DNA of 64,000 nucleotides from Flavobacterium gelidilacus DSM 15343 (GCF_000422685.1 NZ_AUGN01000001.1:496001-560000), one strand, 5' to 3'. Shown: positions 1 through 9,685, counted from the first letter of the stretch. A program made the numbers and translations. Notes: a model not told the origin generated them from the letters alone.

Positions 1-195
1 TTTTAAAAACTCAGCTTCAAATCTAAGATCATTATTGTTTTTTCCTCTATAAAAAATAGACCAATTGACATCTTTAATATCCTTAAATTCTTTCTCAAAA
101 TTAGCTTCTACAATTGCTGGTAATGTAATTTTTTCTTGAGCATTTGTTAAAAATGTTAAACATAAAATTAAAATTGTTACTACTTTTTTCATCAT
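1..195 (-). CDS. PepSY-like secreted protein, 3' part missing
   Basis: The frame opens at 195 (a second in-frame ATG follows at 192) and stays open to the window edge, giving about 65 residues with no stop, so the C-terminus lies outside. It begins with a lysine-rich, hydrophobic signal peptide ending around TNAQ. The mature part has the pattern LPAIVEANF...FKDIKDVNWS...LRFEAEF. This resembles the short PepSY-like (BLIP-fold) periplasmic proteins common in Flavobacteriia, where an alternating strand carries a conserved V-x-W. The family assignment is inference from this pattern. Export is well supported. Confidence 0.6.
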   Translation of the reverse strand, partial: MMKKVVTILILCLTFLTNAQEKITLPAIVEANFEKEFKDIKDVNWSIFYRGKNNNDLRFEAEFLK

Positions 196-277
196 ATATA
201 TATTTAAATTATATTCTCAACTTACTATAAATGAATAAAAAAAACAAGAACTTTAATAAAACTTTAAAGAATTAATT

Positions 278-772
278 CTATTTCTTCCCTATCTCAACAA
301 CCTCCAAATCCTTAATTTTATCACCATCGATAACAAATCGCAACATAGTTCGAACTTGATGAAAACCAGAAATTCCAGCTGCTCCTGGATTCATGTGTAA
401 TAAATTTAGCTTCTTGTCAAACATAACCTTTAATATATGGGAATGTCCACAAATAAAAAGTTTCGGTGGATTTTTATAAAGTTCTTCTCGAATAGCTTGA
501 TTGTATTTTCCTGGATAACCTCCAATATGTGTAATTAAAACATCAACACCTTCACACATGAAGCGATTGTTCAATGGAAACTCTAATCGTGCTTTATCAT
601 CATCTATGTTTCCATAAACAGCTCGTAAAGGTTTTAGTTTCTTTATGGCATCAGTTACGGCTAAGTTCCCAATATCCCCAGCATGCCAAACTTCATCGGC
701 TTGATTAACGTATTTCAAAATGGTATCATCAATGTGACTGTGCGTATCGGAAAGCAATAATATCTTAATCAT
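278..772 (-). CDS. Metallophosphoesterase, YfcE/MJ0936 family
   Basis: A cytosolic 164-residue calcineurin-fold phosphodiesterase. The metal-binding motifs appear in order: SDTHSH near the N-terminus (D-x-H), HAGDIG (GD), VYGNIDDD (GN-[HD]), ITHIGG, and ICGHSH (GHxH) about 50 residues before the end. Length matches the small single-domain YfcE/MJ0936 group, which hydrolyses phosphodiesters in vitro; the physiological substrate is not evident. It diverges from truA, and the 118-bp gap carries the truA promoter. Confidence 0.85.
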   Translation of the reverse strand: MIKILLLSDTHSHIDDTILKYVNQADEVWHAGDIGNLAVTDAIKKLKPLRAVYGNIDDDKARLEFPLNNRFMCEGVDVLITHIGGYPGKYNQAIREELYKNPPKLFICGHSHILKVMFDKKLNLLHMNPGAAGISGFHQVRTMLRFVIDGDKIKDLEVVEIGKK

Positions 773-805
773 ATCACAAAAATAGCTTAATTATTGAAAT
801 TGAAA

Positions 806-835
806 TTGTCAATGCTCTTGAATTTTGTAAATTTG
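806..835 (+). promoter_or_regulatory. truA promoter, Bacteroidota type
   Basis: TTG at 806-808 and TAAATTTG at 828-835 are separated by exactly 19 bases, matching the Bacteroidota primary-sigma consensus (TTG, about 19, TAnnTTTG). Transcription would start near 842, leaving a leader of about 50 nt before truA. Confidence 0.7.
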
Positions 836-890
836 TCGATTATGTGCAAAATCTTTTAAACTTTTAAACACATAACTTTTAACCTCTAAA

Positions 891-1634
891 ATGAGATATT
901 TCATAGAATTCGCATACAACGGAAAAAATTATCATGGTTTTCAAACACAGCCTAATGCTTCGTCTGTACAAGAAACTTTGACAAAAGCTTTGCAGTTGCT
1001 AATTGATAAATCTATTGAAATCGTTGGTGCAGGAAGAACTGATTCTGGTGTTCATGCCAAGCAAATGTTTGCTCATTTTGATTATGAAAATATATTAGAC
1101 ACAACCTATTGGTTACCAAAACTTAACTCTTATTTACCAAAAGATATCGTAATTTATGATATTTTTGAGGTCAAGGAAGATATTCATGCTCGTTTTGAAG
1201 CTTCTGCAAGGACTTATGAATATTACATTCACACTTTTAAAGATGCATTTTTAGAAGATATAAGTTGGTATTGTTTTCAGCCATTAAATGTTAATTTAAT
1301 GAACAAAGCTTGTCAATTATTATTTAAACATACTGATTTTGAGTGTTTTTCAAAAGTGCATACCGAAGTATTTACATTCAATTGTACAATTACAGAAGCT
1401 AATTGGAAACATAACGGAAACCAATTAATCTTTACCATAAAAGCCGATAGATTTTTACGCAATATGGTAAGGGCAATCGTAGGAACTATGGTTAATATTG
1501 GTTCTGGAAAAACAAGTTTAGAAGAATTTAAAGAGATTATAGAAAGTAAAAATCGTTCAAAAGCTGGATTTTCAGTTCCAGCGCATGGATTATTTTTAGT
1601 TAAAGTAGATTACCCCTTTTTGGAAAATAAATAA
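891..1634 (+). CDS. truA: tRNA pseudouridine(38-40) synthase
   Basis: TruA isomerises uridines 38-40 in the tRNA anticodon arm. The 247-residue length is normal. The catalytic motif GAGRTDSGVHA places the nucleophilic aspartate at residue 51, and the RFLRNMVRAIVG segment of the C-terminal half is characteristic. The start is the first ATG downstream of a consensus promoter. The ABC exporter follows 65 bp later on the same strand. Confidence 0.95.
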   Translation: MRYFIEFAYNGKNYHGFQTQPNASSVQETLTKALQLLIDKSIEIVGAGRTDSGVHAKQMFAHFDYENILDTTYWLPKLNSYLPKDIVIYDIFEVKEDIHARFEASARTYEYYIHTFKDAFLEDISWYCFQPLNVNLMNKACQLLFKHTDFECFSKVHTEVFTFNCTITEANWKHNGNQLIFTIKADRFLRNMVRAIVGTMVNIGSGKTSLEEFKEIIESKNRSKAGFSVPAHGLFLVKVDYPFLENK

Positions 1635-1678
1635 AATAATTAATTGCCGTTGGTTTCAGCCATCGGATAATAAAGATA

Positions 1679-1693
1679 CTGAAACAAGTTCAG
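1679..1693. repeat. Small palindrome CTGAA-ACAAG-TTCAG, copy 1
   Basis: A 5-bp stem palindrome just before the ABC exporter start. The identical 15-mer occurs again at 33807-33821, downstream of the SRP RNA. Similar CTGAAAC-AAGTTCAG units are scattered in Flavobacterium genomes (from memory, not checked). Confidence 0.5.
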
Positions 1694-1699
1694 CATAAA

Positions 1700-3454
1700 A
1701 TGAAAAACAAAATACAAACCAAGTCATTAAAAAAAGTATTAGCTTACGCAAAGCCTTACCAATCAAGGTTTATTTGGGTTATAGTCTGGGCCGTGCTTTT
1801 GTCCATATTCGCAGCTGCTCGTCCATATTTATTAAAACAAACCGTTGATTCATATATAAGTTTAAATGATGATTCCGGACTTTTAAATTATATTATTTTG
1901 ATGGGTGTTGTGTTACTTTTCGAGGTTGCAGCTCAATTCTATTTTACTTACTGGGCAAACTGGCTGGGACAAGACATAATAAAAGACATTAGAAATAAAC
2001 TTTTCGATCACATTGCTTCTTTTAAAATGAAGTATTTTGACAATGAACCTGTTGGAAAACTAGTAACCCGTTCTGTTTCAGACATTGAATCTATTGCAAG
2101 TATTTTTAGTCAAGGTTTATTTATGATTGTTAGTGACATTTTAAAGATGATAGTCATTTTAGGAATCATGATTTACATGAACTGGAAATTGACCTTAATA
2201 GTGCTTCTAGCAATGCCAATTCTAATAATAGCAACAAACATCTTTCAAAAGAAAATGCGTGTCGCTTTTAATGAAGTACGTACACAAGTTTCCAACCTAA
2301 ATACTTTTGTACAAGAACGATTAACTGGAATGAAAATCGTACAATTATTCAACCGTGAAGATATTGAGTTTGAAAAATTCAAAGCAATTAATGAAAAACA
2401 TAACAATGCTTGGCAAAAGAATATTTTATACAACTCGATCTTCTTCCCTATTGCCGATATCGTTTCCTCTATAACTTTAGGTGCAATTGTTTGGTACGGT
2501 GGAATGAACATATTAGATGGAAACGGAATGACTACTTTTGGAGATTTATTCGCTTACACGATGTTAATCAACATGTTATTCAATCCACTGCGTCAAATTG
2601 CCGACAAATTCAACGTCATGCAAATGGGAATTATAGCTGCCGAAAGAGTATTCGAAATCTTAGAAACTGACAGCCAAATTCAAAATAAAGGAACAAAAGT
2701 TGCAACAAGCTTCGCTGGAAAAGTTGATTTAGAAAATGTTCGTTTTAGTTATATTGAAAATGAAGAAGTCCTAAAAGGTGTAAATCTTGAAATCAATTCA
2801 GGGGAAACCATTGCCATTGTAGGAAGTACTGGTGCTGGAAAAACAACTATCATAAATTTACTAAATCGTTTTTACGAAATTGATTCAGGTAAAATCAAGA
2901 TTGACAACATTGACATTAAAGACTTTACTTTAGAAAGTTTGCGAAGACAAATTGCTGTAGTTTTACAAGATGTATTCTTATTTGCTGATACAGTGTATCA
3001 CAACATCACACTATATAATCCAGAAATTACTCGCGAATACGTAATAACTTGTGCCAAACAAATTGGTGTACACGATTTCATCATGAGTTTACCAAATGGT
3101 TATGATTATGATGTAAAAGAGCGTGGTGTAATGCTATCGTCTGGACAAAGACAATTAATTGCTTTTTTAAGAGCTTATGTAAGTAAACCAAGTATTCTAA
3201 TTTTAGATGAAGCAACATCATCAGTTGATACTTATTCAGAAGAATTAATTCAAACAGCAACAGAAAAAATTACTAAAGGAAGAACATCTATAGTAATTGC
3301 TCACCGATTAGCCACAATCATAAATGCTGATAAAATTATAGTTATGGATAAAGGAAAAATAGTAGAACAAGGAACTCATAGCGAATTATTAGCACAAGAA
3401 TCTGGCTTCTATAAGAATTTGTATGAAGCGCAATTTGATACGAAAGTAGCTTAA
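1700..3454 (+). CDS. ABC exporter, fused permease-ATPase (MsbA/LmrA type)
   Basis: A 584-residue half-transporter that would act as a dimer in the inner membrane. The first ~310 residues form the type IV exporter transmembrane domain with long hydrophobic helices. The nucleotide-binding domain follows, with Walker A GSTGAGKT, signature LSSGQRQ, Walker B ILILDEATSSVD and H-loop IAHRLAT. The family exports lipids, peptides or drugs; nothing here fixes the substrate. Homologues near truA are common in Flavobacteriia. Confidence 0.9.
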   Translation: MKNKIQTKSLKKVLAYAKPYQSRFIWVIVWAVLLSIFAAARPYLLKQTVDSYISLNDDSGLLNYIILMGVVLLFEVAAQFYFTYWANWLGQDIIKDIRNKLFDHIASFKMKYFDNEPVGKLVTRSVSDIESIASIFSQGLFMIVSDILKMIVILGIMIYMNWKLTLIVLLAMPILIIATNIFQKKMRVAFNEVRTQVSNLNTFVQERLTGMKIVQLFNREDIEFEKFKAINEKHNNAWQKNILYNSIFFPIADIVSSITLGAIVWYGGMNILDGNGMTTFGDLFAYTMLINMLFNPLRQIADKFNVMQMGIIAAERVFEILETDSQIQNKGTKVATSFAGKVDLENVRFSYIENEEVLKGVNLEINSGETIAIVGSTGAGKTTIINLLNRFYEIDSGKIKIDNIDIKDFTLESLRRQIAVVLQDVFLFADTVYHNITLYNPEITREYVITCAKQIGVHDFIMSLPNGYDYDVKERGVMLSSGQRQLIAFLRAYVSKPSILILDEATSSVDTYSEELIQTATEKITKGRTSIVIAHRLATIINADKIIVMDKGKIVEQGTHSELLAQESGFYKNLYEAQFDTKVA

Positions 3455-3608
3455 TTTAGTGGTCAGTAATCAGTTTTAACTGTTCATTTGAACTATGTAG
3501 AAATACTAAACTCATAAACTTCTAAACAATTTAAACTCATAAACTTTTACGATACAAATAATTTCCATAATTTCGCAAGCATTATTACAAACAAGGAAAT
3601 AACACATT

Positions 3609-3653
3609 ATGACACGAGCTTTTGCGACTGCATTTTTTACAAATAATAAATAA
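3609..3653 (+). CDS. Possible leader peptide upstream of lpdA
   Basis: A 14-codon open frame reading MTRAFATAFFTNNK ends 11 nt before the lpdA start, inside the 210-bp gap after the ABC exporter. Its position and the alternating Ala/Phe/Thr content fit a short regulatory leader, but no attenuator hairpin is obvious after it. It may also be chance. The rest of the gap is AT-rich and carries two copies of an AAACTCATAAACTT motif (near 3508 and 3532). Confidence 0.3.
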   Translation: MTRAFATAFFTNNK

Positions 3654-3664
3654 ATACTAAAAAA

Positions 3665-5053
3665 ATGAAATACGATATTATAGTTTTAGGTAGTGGTCCA
3701 GGTGGATATGTAACTGCCATTAGAGCTTCACAATTAGGCTTTAAAGTTGCCATTATTGAAAAAGAAAATTTAGGTGGAATTTGCCTTAACTGGGGATGTA
3801 TTCCAACTAAAGCTTTATTAAAATCGGCTCAAGTATTTGATTATTTAAAACATGCATCTGATTATGGTTTAATAGTTGAATCTTTTGATAAAGACTTTAG
3901 TGCTGTTGTAAAACGCTCTAGAGATGTAGCTGATGGGATGAGCAAAGGTGTTCAATTCTTGATGAAGAAAAATAAAATTGACGTTATATATGGTTTTGGA
4001 AAGCTAAAAGCTGGAAAAAAAGTAGATGTAACAGATAAAGACGGAAAAACTACTGAATATAGTGCTGACAATATCGTAATCGCAACAGGTGCACGTTCTC
4101 GTGAATTGCCTAACTTGCCTCAAGATGGTAAAAAAGTAATAGGATATAGACAAGCAATGACTTTACCAGAACAACCAAAATCTATGATTGTTGTAGGTTC
4201 AGGTGCAATTGGTGTTGAGTTTGCTCATTTCTATAATGCAATGGGTACAGATGTAACTGTTGTAGAATTCATGCCAAATATCGTTCCAGTTGAAGATGAG
4301 GATATCTCAAAACAAATGGAACGTTCTATGAAGAAAGCTGGTGTAAAAATCATGACAAACTCTTCTGTGGAACGAATTGATACTTCTGGAAACGGAGTGA
4401 AAGCTTATGTAAAAACAGCAAAAGGAGAAGAGGTTTTAGAAGCTGATATTTTACTTTCTGCAGTTGGAATCAAAACAAATATTGAAAACATCGGATTAGA
4501 AGAAGTTGGAATCGCTACTGACAAAGATAAAATCTTAGTAAACGATTTCTACCAAACAAATATCCCAGGTTATTTTGCAATTGGTGATGTAACTCCAGGT
4601 CAAGCTTTAGCGCACGTTGCTTCTGCTGAAGGTATTTTATTAGTTGAAAAATTAGCAGGTTTACACGTTGATCCATTAGATTACGGAAACATTCCAGGTT
4701 GTACTTATGCAACTCCAGAAATTGCTTCTGTAGGTTTAACTGAAAAACAAGCTAAAGAAAAAGGTTACGAATTAAAAATTGGTAAATTTCCATTTTCTGC
4801 TTCAGGAAAAGCAAGTGCTGCCGGAACAAAAGATGGTTTTGTAAAAGTGATTTTTGATGCAAAATATGGTGAATGGTTAGGTTGTCATATGATTGGTGCT
4901 GGTGTTACCGATATGATTGCAGAAGCAGTTGTAGCGCGTAAACTAGAAACAACTGGACACGAAATATTAAAAGCAGTTCACCCTCACCCTACAATGAGTG
5001 AAGCAGTTATGGAAGCTGTAGCTGATGCTTATGGAGAAGTGATTCACTTATAA
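3665..5053 (+). CDS. lpdA: Dihydrolipoyl dehydrogenase (E3)
   Basis: The FAD-dependent E3 subunit reoxidises dihydrolipoamide in 2-oxoacid dehydrogenase complexes and glycine cleavage. At 462 residues it is full length. The N-terminal dinucleotide fold has GSGPGG at 9-14, the redox-active disulfide is C40/C45 (GGICLNWGCIPTK), a second Rossmann motif VGSGAIGVEFA binds NAD, and the C-terminal HPHPTMSEA holds the catalytic His-Glu pair. It stands alone rather than with E1/E2 genes and ends in its own hairpin terminator. Confidence 0.95.
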   Translation: MKYDIIVLGSGPGGYVTAIRASQLGFKVAIIEKENLGGICLNWGCIPTKALLKSAQVFDYLKHASDYGLIVESFDKDFSAVVKRSRDVADGMSKGVQFLMKKNKIDVIYGFGKLKAGKKVDVTDKDGKTTEYSADNIVIATGARSRELPNLPQDGKKVIGYRQAMTLPEQPKSMIVVGSGAIGVEFAHFYNAMGTDVTVVEFMPNIVPVEDEDISKQMERSMKKAGVKIMTNSSVERIDTSGNGVKAYVKTAKGEEVLEADILLSAVGIKTNIENIGLEEVGIATDKDKILVNDFYQTNIPGYFAIGDVTPGQALAHVASAEGILLVEKLAGLHVDPLDYGNIPGCTYATPEIASVGLTEKQAKEKGYELKIGKFPFSASGKASAAGTKDGFVKVIFDAKYGEWLGCHMIGAGVTDMIAEAVVARKLETTGHEILKAVHPHPTMSEAVMEAVADAYGEVIHL

Positions 5054-5077
5054 GAAATTTAGAATTCAGAAATATAG

Positions 5078-5110
5078 AAATCCTTGACAGTTTTGTTGAG
5101 GATTTTTTTT
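5078..5110 (+). terminator. Intrinsic terminator of lpdA
   Basis: An 11-bp stem (5078-5088 with 5095-5105, two G-U pairs) is followed by a run of T. It belongs to a set of related hairpins seen repeatedly between 5 and 13.5 kb. Confidence 0.75.
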
Positions 5111-5134
5111 ATATTGCTGTATCAAAATATTACT

Positions 5135-6262
5135 ATGAAATTTTCTTTTTTTATTCTTCTTTACCTTTTATCAATTTTCACAGTTAACTCACAAGTTATA
5201 AATATTGATTCCATTTACGGAAAGATTAAGCGTGTACGAGAGAAAGTTTTCGATATGAGTGATAAAGACAATCCTAAACAAATAGAAATAGATGAGTATA
5301 GAGACTCAATGATTTTAATTCCTAATACTTTAAACCTAAACATTTACGATGGCTCCTATTCTGGCAGTCATACTGACTATGAAAATTATGAATGTTATTA
5401 CAATGAAAAAGGTAAAATGTCAAAATACACTTGGTTTGTAAAAAAAGATGATTTTTATAGGTCAACATCTTATAAATATGATGAAAAAAACAGAGTAACT
5501 GTTGAAATTGACTCATTTGAAAATTCTGTATACAGAAAAAAACATTATTATAACGATTTTGATAACTATACAAATGAAAATATAATTTCTTTAAATTTAG
5601 AGTCAAACTATTTTGACCATACAATAAAACAGCATAAAGACAATAAAGTCATAAGAATAAAACTAATTGATGAATACGGAAATATTACAGAATTCATCAA
5701 TGATTACAATCAAAACGGAAAATTAAAATATACTACATTAAAAAATCCAGAAACTTGGAAAAAAAATAAAAATGGAGGTTGGTCTTATGGAGTTCAAGAC
5801 ACTATTCCCAACGTATATAAAAGTTCAGTTTATGAATATGACGATAAAAACAGACTTTTAAAAAGGTTAGATTATGATTATTCAATAAAAAATAATTATG
5901 AAAAACCAATTTTATTAAATCAACTTTTATACACTTATGATGACAATAAAACTAGTGTGAAAACAATTTATGAAACAGGAAACTCTTCCTCCTTTATTTA
6001 TGTTTATGATAAAAAAAATAGAATAATTGAATATCATTGTTGTAGCGATACTATTTCAGAATCGGTTAAAATTAAAAAGTATTTCTATAAAAAAAATCAA
6101 ATTACTTCACTCCAACTTATTTCAAAAGACAAAGGCAAAACTACTATTCAAAAAATTGATTATAAATATAAATACGATTACAACAATAATTGGATAGAAA
6201 TTATCAAGATTGTTAACGGAAAAGAGAAGTCTAAAAGAACCCGAGAAATAGCATATTATTAA
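5135..6262 (+). CDS. Secreted YD-repeat-like protein, copy A
   Basis: The ATG at 5135 is preferred because it starts a clean signal peptide (MKFSFFILLYLL...VNSQ); the open frame upstream lies inside the lpdA terminator. The mature ~355 residues contain repeated tyrosine/aspartate motifs such as YKYDEKNRV, YEYDDKNRLL and YVYDKKNRII, spaced roughly 60-80 residues apart. They resemble the YD-repeat signature of RHS-type proteins, though no toxin or RHS core is present. The next gene is a close paralogue with the same ending (TREIAYY). Function unknown. Confidence 0.75.
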   Translation: MKFSFFILLYLLSIFTVNSQVINIDSIYGKIKRVREKVFDMSDKDNPKQIEIDEYRDSMILIPNTLNLNIYDGSYSGSHTDYENYECYYNEKGKMSKYTWFVKKDDFYRSTSYKYDEKNRVTVEIDSFENSVYRKKHYYNDFDNYTNENIISLNLESNYFDHTIKQHKDNKVIRIKLIDEYGNITEFINDYNQNGKLKYTTLKNPETWKKNKNGGWSYGVQDTIPNVYKSSVYEYDDKNRLLKRLDYDYSIKNNYEKPILLNQLLYTYDDNKTSVKTIYETGNSSSFIYVYDKKNRIIEYHCCSDTISESVKIKKYFYKKNQITSLQLISKDKGKTTIQKIDYKYKYDYNNNWIEIIKIVNGKEKSKRTREIAYY

Positions 6263-6278
6263 AACATAAATTATATAG

Positions 6279-6311
6279 AAATCCCCAACAGTTTTGTTGG
6301 GGATTTTTTTT
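6279..6311 (+). terminator. Terminator between the two YD-repeat genes
   Basis: A perfect 12-bp stem (6279-6290 with 6295-6306), GTTT loop and T-tract. The sequence from here into the next ATG is nearly identical to 5078-5137, so this hairpin and leader were duplicated together with the gene. Confidence 0.85.
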
Positions 6312-6335
6312 ATATTGATGTACCAAAATATTACT

Positions 6336-7499
6336 ATGAAATTTTACACCTTCATTTTGTTACTATTAATTATTCCATCAATTAGTAATTCACAGGAAAT
6401 ACCTAAAGAAATACTGAAAGATACTATCTATGGAAATATAAAGAAAATACGTGAAAAAGTTGTTTTCCTTACAAAAGTTGAAAATCCACAAATGCTATAT
6501 TATGATGATTATGGACATTCAGGCTTTATGGGACCAGCAGCTACAACCTCAAGATTCTATAAAACTTGGTTCTCATCTGATTTTTGTTATTATATTAATT
6601 ATGAACGTCATTTTGATGAAAAAAGAAATGTTATAAAAGACTTTTGGTATGATAAACAAAATGAGTTTATGTATTTATATAAATATAAGTATGATAATAA
6701 AAATAGAGTACTAACTGAAATCGATTCTACTGATTTTTCTGTGCGAACAAAAAATTCCTATTACCAAGATTATGGAAACATTACTATTGAAAATATAATT
6801 TCTCAAAGCTCAGATAATAATCACTTTAAACATTTAATCTATTTTCATAAAGACAATAAATTAACTAGATCAAAAAACATTGACGATAATGGTTATATAG
6901 ATGAGTATATTTATAATTATAATTCATTAGGAAAACTATCTTCAAGGATACATAAAGATCCAATGTCCTATAAAAAACATGGTGAAAATTCATGGAGTCA
7001 TGGAATTCAAGATTCAATTGGTAAAGTTCATAAAGATTTAGCCAATGTATATGACAAAAAAAATCGCTTAATAAATTCTCTTCATTATTCTTTCTCAAAA
7101 GAGGATAACTATGAAAAACCAAAATTGATCTATCAAGAAATTTATACTTATAAAAATGATAATTTAATTAGTTTTAAAAGAAAAAGTGAAAATGGTGGAA
7201 CATCAATCTTTTTTAATTATAAATATGACAAACAAAATAGACTAGTTGAATATAATGTTTGCAATGATAAAAACTTTAATCCTAGAATTATTGAAAAATA
7301 TAAATACAAAAACAATAAAATAATATCCTTAGAATATACAGATGAATCGTATGACGATAAATTTAAAGTAAATGGGATGAAAAAGAGCAAATCAACTTTT
7401 TCCTATAAATATGATGCAAAAAACAATTGGATTGAAATCATTAAAAATGTTGACGGAGTTGATTTATATAAATGGACAAGAGAAATAGCATATTATTAA
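6336..7499 (+). CDS. Secreted YD-repeat-like protein, copy B
   Basis: A 387-residue paralogue of the preceding gene. It has the same signal-peptide layout (MKFYTFILLLLII...SNSQ), the same start of the mature protein (IYGNIKKIREKV versus IYGKIKRVREKV), repeated YKYDNKNRV / YKYDKQNRL motifs, and an identical C-terminal TREIAYY. The two proteins have diverged clearly in the middle, so the duplication is not recent. The start is set by the signal peptide, as for copy A. A membrane-anchored protein follows 27 bp downstream, probably on the same transcript. Confidence 0.75.
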   Translation: MKFYTFILLLLIIPSISNSQEIPKEILKDTIYGNIKKIREKVVFLTKVENPQMLYYDDYGHSGFMGPAATTSRFYKTWFSSDFCYYINYERHFDEKRNVIKDFWYDKQNEFMYLYKYKYDNKNRVLTEIDSTDFSVRTKNSYYQDYGNITIENIISQSSDNNHFKHLIYFHKDNKLTRSKNIDDNGYIDEYIYNYNSLGKLSSRIHKDPMSYKKHGENSWSHGIQDSIGKVHKDLANVYDKKNRLINSLHYSFSKEDNYEKPKLIYQEIYTYKNDNLISFKRKSENGGTSIFFNYKYDKQNRLVEYNVCNDKNFNPRIIEKYKYKNNKIISLEYTDESYDDKFKVNGMKKSKSTFSYKYDAKNNWIEIIKNVDGVDLYKWTREIAYY

Positions 7500-7526
7500 T
7501 ACGTAAAATAGTATCAAAATTTAAAA

Positions 7527-8198
7527 ATGGAAACATATCAAATAGTAATTGCTATATCTATAGTAATTTTTGTCCTTTTTTTTAAAAGTGCTTATAAAGA
7601 AGATAAAATATACAAAGAAGAAATTAAAAAACGATTTGATGAAGAAATTCATTTAGAATTTAATGCACCTCAAATAAATCAAGACTTACTTAAAGAATTT
7701 GAATCCATTTTTTTATCAGGTAAATTGATGGATTTAAAAATATTTCAAGTAAATGATTTCTATTATCATGAAGAAAGTGAAAATTTATTCATTTTTGAAG
7801 GCATTGAATTCAAATTCAACAAAGGTTTCTTCTCAATCGGTTTTTCATCTGAACATGAATATAATATGTTTCAAGCTACTCCATTCACAGAACTATACGA
7901 TAATGAAAATGAAGAAGAAATAAATATTGAAGAAACTAAAAAACTGTCCAACCTAATTGGAAAAAAAGTAGTTGAAGTAAAATTTAAAACTTTAGATTTC
8001 AATGAAGTTATTGATTACACAATGAAATTAGAAAAAGTATCTAAAATTGTTGAAGTTATTCTACATTTCGAAAACAACGAAACACTACAAATTGCAACCA
8101 TAAATTACGATTACGAAAAAGATAAACCTCCCAAGAATTATCGTTATGACGTTACAGGCGAACTATTAATCTCTTTAAATAATAGTGTGAAAATTTAA
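7527..8198 (+). CDS. Hypothetical membrane-anchored protein
   Basis: A 223-residue protein with one N-terminal transmembrane helix (about residues 5-22) followed by a charged, acidic-rich soluble domain with no recognised motif. It follows YD-repeat copy B closely without a terminator between, which suggests cotranscription. The C-terminal part (residues ~140-215) alternates beta-type segments. I do not recognise a family. Confidence 0.6.
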   Translation: METYQIVIAISIVIFVLFFKSAYKEDKIYKEEIKKRFDEEIHLEFNAPQINQDLLKEFESIFLSGKLMDLKIFQVNDFYYHEESENLFIFEGIEFKFNKGFFSIGFSSEHEYNMFQATPFTELYDNENEEEINIEETKKLSNLIGKKVVEVKFKTLDFNEVIDYTMKLEKVSKIVEVILHFENNETLQIATINYDYEKDKPPKNYRYDVTGELLISLNNSVKI

Positions 8199-8386
8199 AA
8201 AAAATCTTGAAACGTAGCCTTTAAGAAAAAAATGTAGTTTTTATTATTTTGAAAATAAAGTAATTAATTCAGATTTCATTTTTTAATAAACATAACTATT
8301 TAATTAAAAACGCTAACAAAATATTAAGACTTTCAAAAACAATACTATCTCAAAAAAATGTAACTTTACTGTATAATTAACATACA

Positions 8387-9685
8387 ATGAAAAAGACAGT
8401 AGTAATCGTCGGTGGTGGATTTGCAGGTTTAGAGTTCATAAGAAAAATAGGGAATTCCGAAAAATACAACACCATATTAGTCGATGCCAACAACTATAAC
8501 TTCTTTCCGCCATTAATATATCAAGTTTCTACAGGACTAATGGAACCTTCTGCCATAAGCTATCCTTTCAGAAAAATACTTAGACATAGTAAAAACACAA
8601 GATTTAGATTAGGTAGCCTAGAAAAAGTAGTTCCTAATGAAAATAAAATAATACTGAGTAACGGTGAATTAAACTATGACATTTTAGTCATGGCCACTGG
8701 AACAGAAAGCAATTATTTTGGCAACAAAAACATCGAAGCCTATAGTTTACCCATGAAAACTATAAGCGATGCCCTTACCTTACGAAATACAATTCTAACA
8801 CGTTTAGACCGTGCTACAAGATTACCAAGCGAAGCCGAAAGACAAAAAATGTTAACCTTCGTAATTGCAGGTGCTGGACCAACAGGTGTAGAACTTTCGG
8901 GCGTACTTTCCGAAATGAATGCATCCATAATAAAAAAAGATTATCCAGAACTAACAGGTAAAGACATTCTAAAAATCTATTTAGTTGACGGAATGCCAAC
9001 AGTCCTAAATGTAATGTCTAAAAAATCACAAGAATACACATATAAAAAACTAAAAGAACTTGGTGTAGAAATTAAACTGAATTGCTTAGTAAAAGATTTC
9101 AATAAAGATATCGTTGAACTTTCTGATGGTAGTAAAATTGAATCTAGAAACTTAATTTGGGCAGCTGGTGTATCAGCCAAAACGTTTGAAGGTTTCGAAA
9201 AATCATCCTATGGAAAAGGAAAAAGACTAAAAACAAACGCTTTCAATCTAGTAGAAGGCTATGAAAATATTTATGCCTTAGGAGATTGTGCCCTTCTTTC
9301 TGGAGATCAAAATTATTCCGAAGGTCATCCTCAATTGGCTCAACCTGCTATTCAGCAAGCCGACAACTTAGCTAGTAATTTAGATAAAGATTATAAAAAT
9401 TGGAAACCTTTTAAATATACCAACAAAGGTTCTTTAGCTATTATTGGAAGAAACAAAGCCGTTTTCGATTTACCTAAAGAAAAATACTTCATAAAAGGAT
9501 TTTTAGCATGGCTAATTTGGCTTTTTGTACACATCATGGGATTAGTAAACTTCAAAAATAGACTTCGCACCTTTGTCAATTGGATAGGCTATTATATTTA
9601 CAAAGATCAATACTTTAGAATGATAATCAAACCAAATGAAAAACCGATACTACATGACATAGAAATGGAGAATGATCACTCTTAA
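8387..9685 (+). CDS. ndh: Type II NADH dehydrogenase (NDH-2)
   Basis: A monotopic flavoprotein that passes electrons from NADH to quinone without pumping protons. The 432-residue chain has the FAD motif VVIVGGGFAGLEF at the N-terminus, the NAD motif FVIAGAGPTGVELSG near 160, and IYALGDCA near 300. The C-terminal ~60 residues (FLAWLIWLFVHIMGLVNFKNR) form the amphipathic/hydrophobic membrane-binding segment typical of NDH-2. Gene family is clear; quinone type is not visible. Confidence 0.9.
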   Translation: MKKTVVIVGGGFAGLEFIRKIGNSEKYNTILVDANNYNFFPPLIYQVSTGLMEPSAISYPFRKILRHSKNTRFRLGSLEKVVPNENKIILSNGELNYDILVMATGTESNYFGNKNIEAYSLPMKTISDALTLRNTILTRLDRATRLPSEAERQKMLTFVIAGAGPTGVELSGVLSEMNASIIKKDYPELTGKDILKIYLVDGMPTVLNVMSKKSQEYTYKKLKELGVEIKLNCLVKDFNKDIVELSDGSKIESRNLIWAAGVSAKTFEGFEKSSYGKGKRLKTNAFNLVEGYENIYALGDCALLSGDQNYSEGHPQLAQPAIQQADNLASNLDKDYKNWKPFKYTNKGSLAIIGRNKAVFDLPKEKYFIKGFLAWLIWLFVHIMGLVNFKNRLRTFVNWIGYYIYKDQYFRMIIKPNEKPILHDIEMENDHS

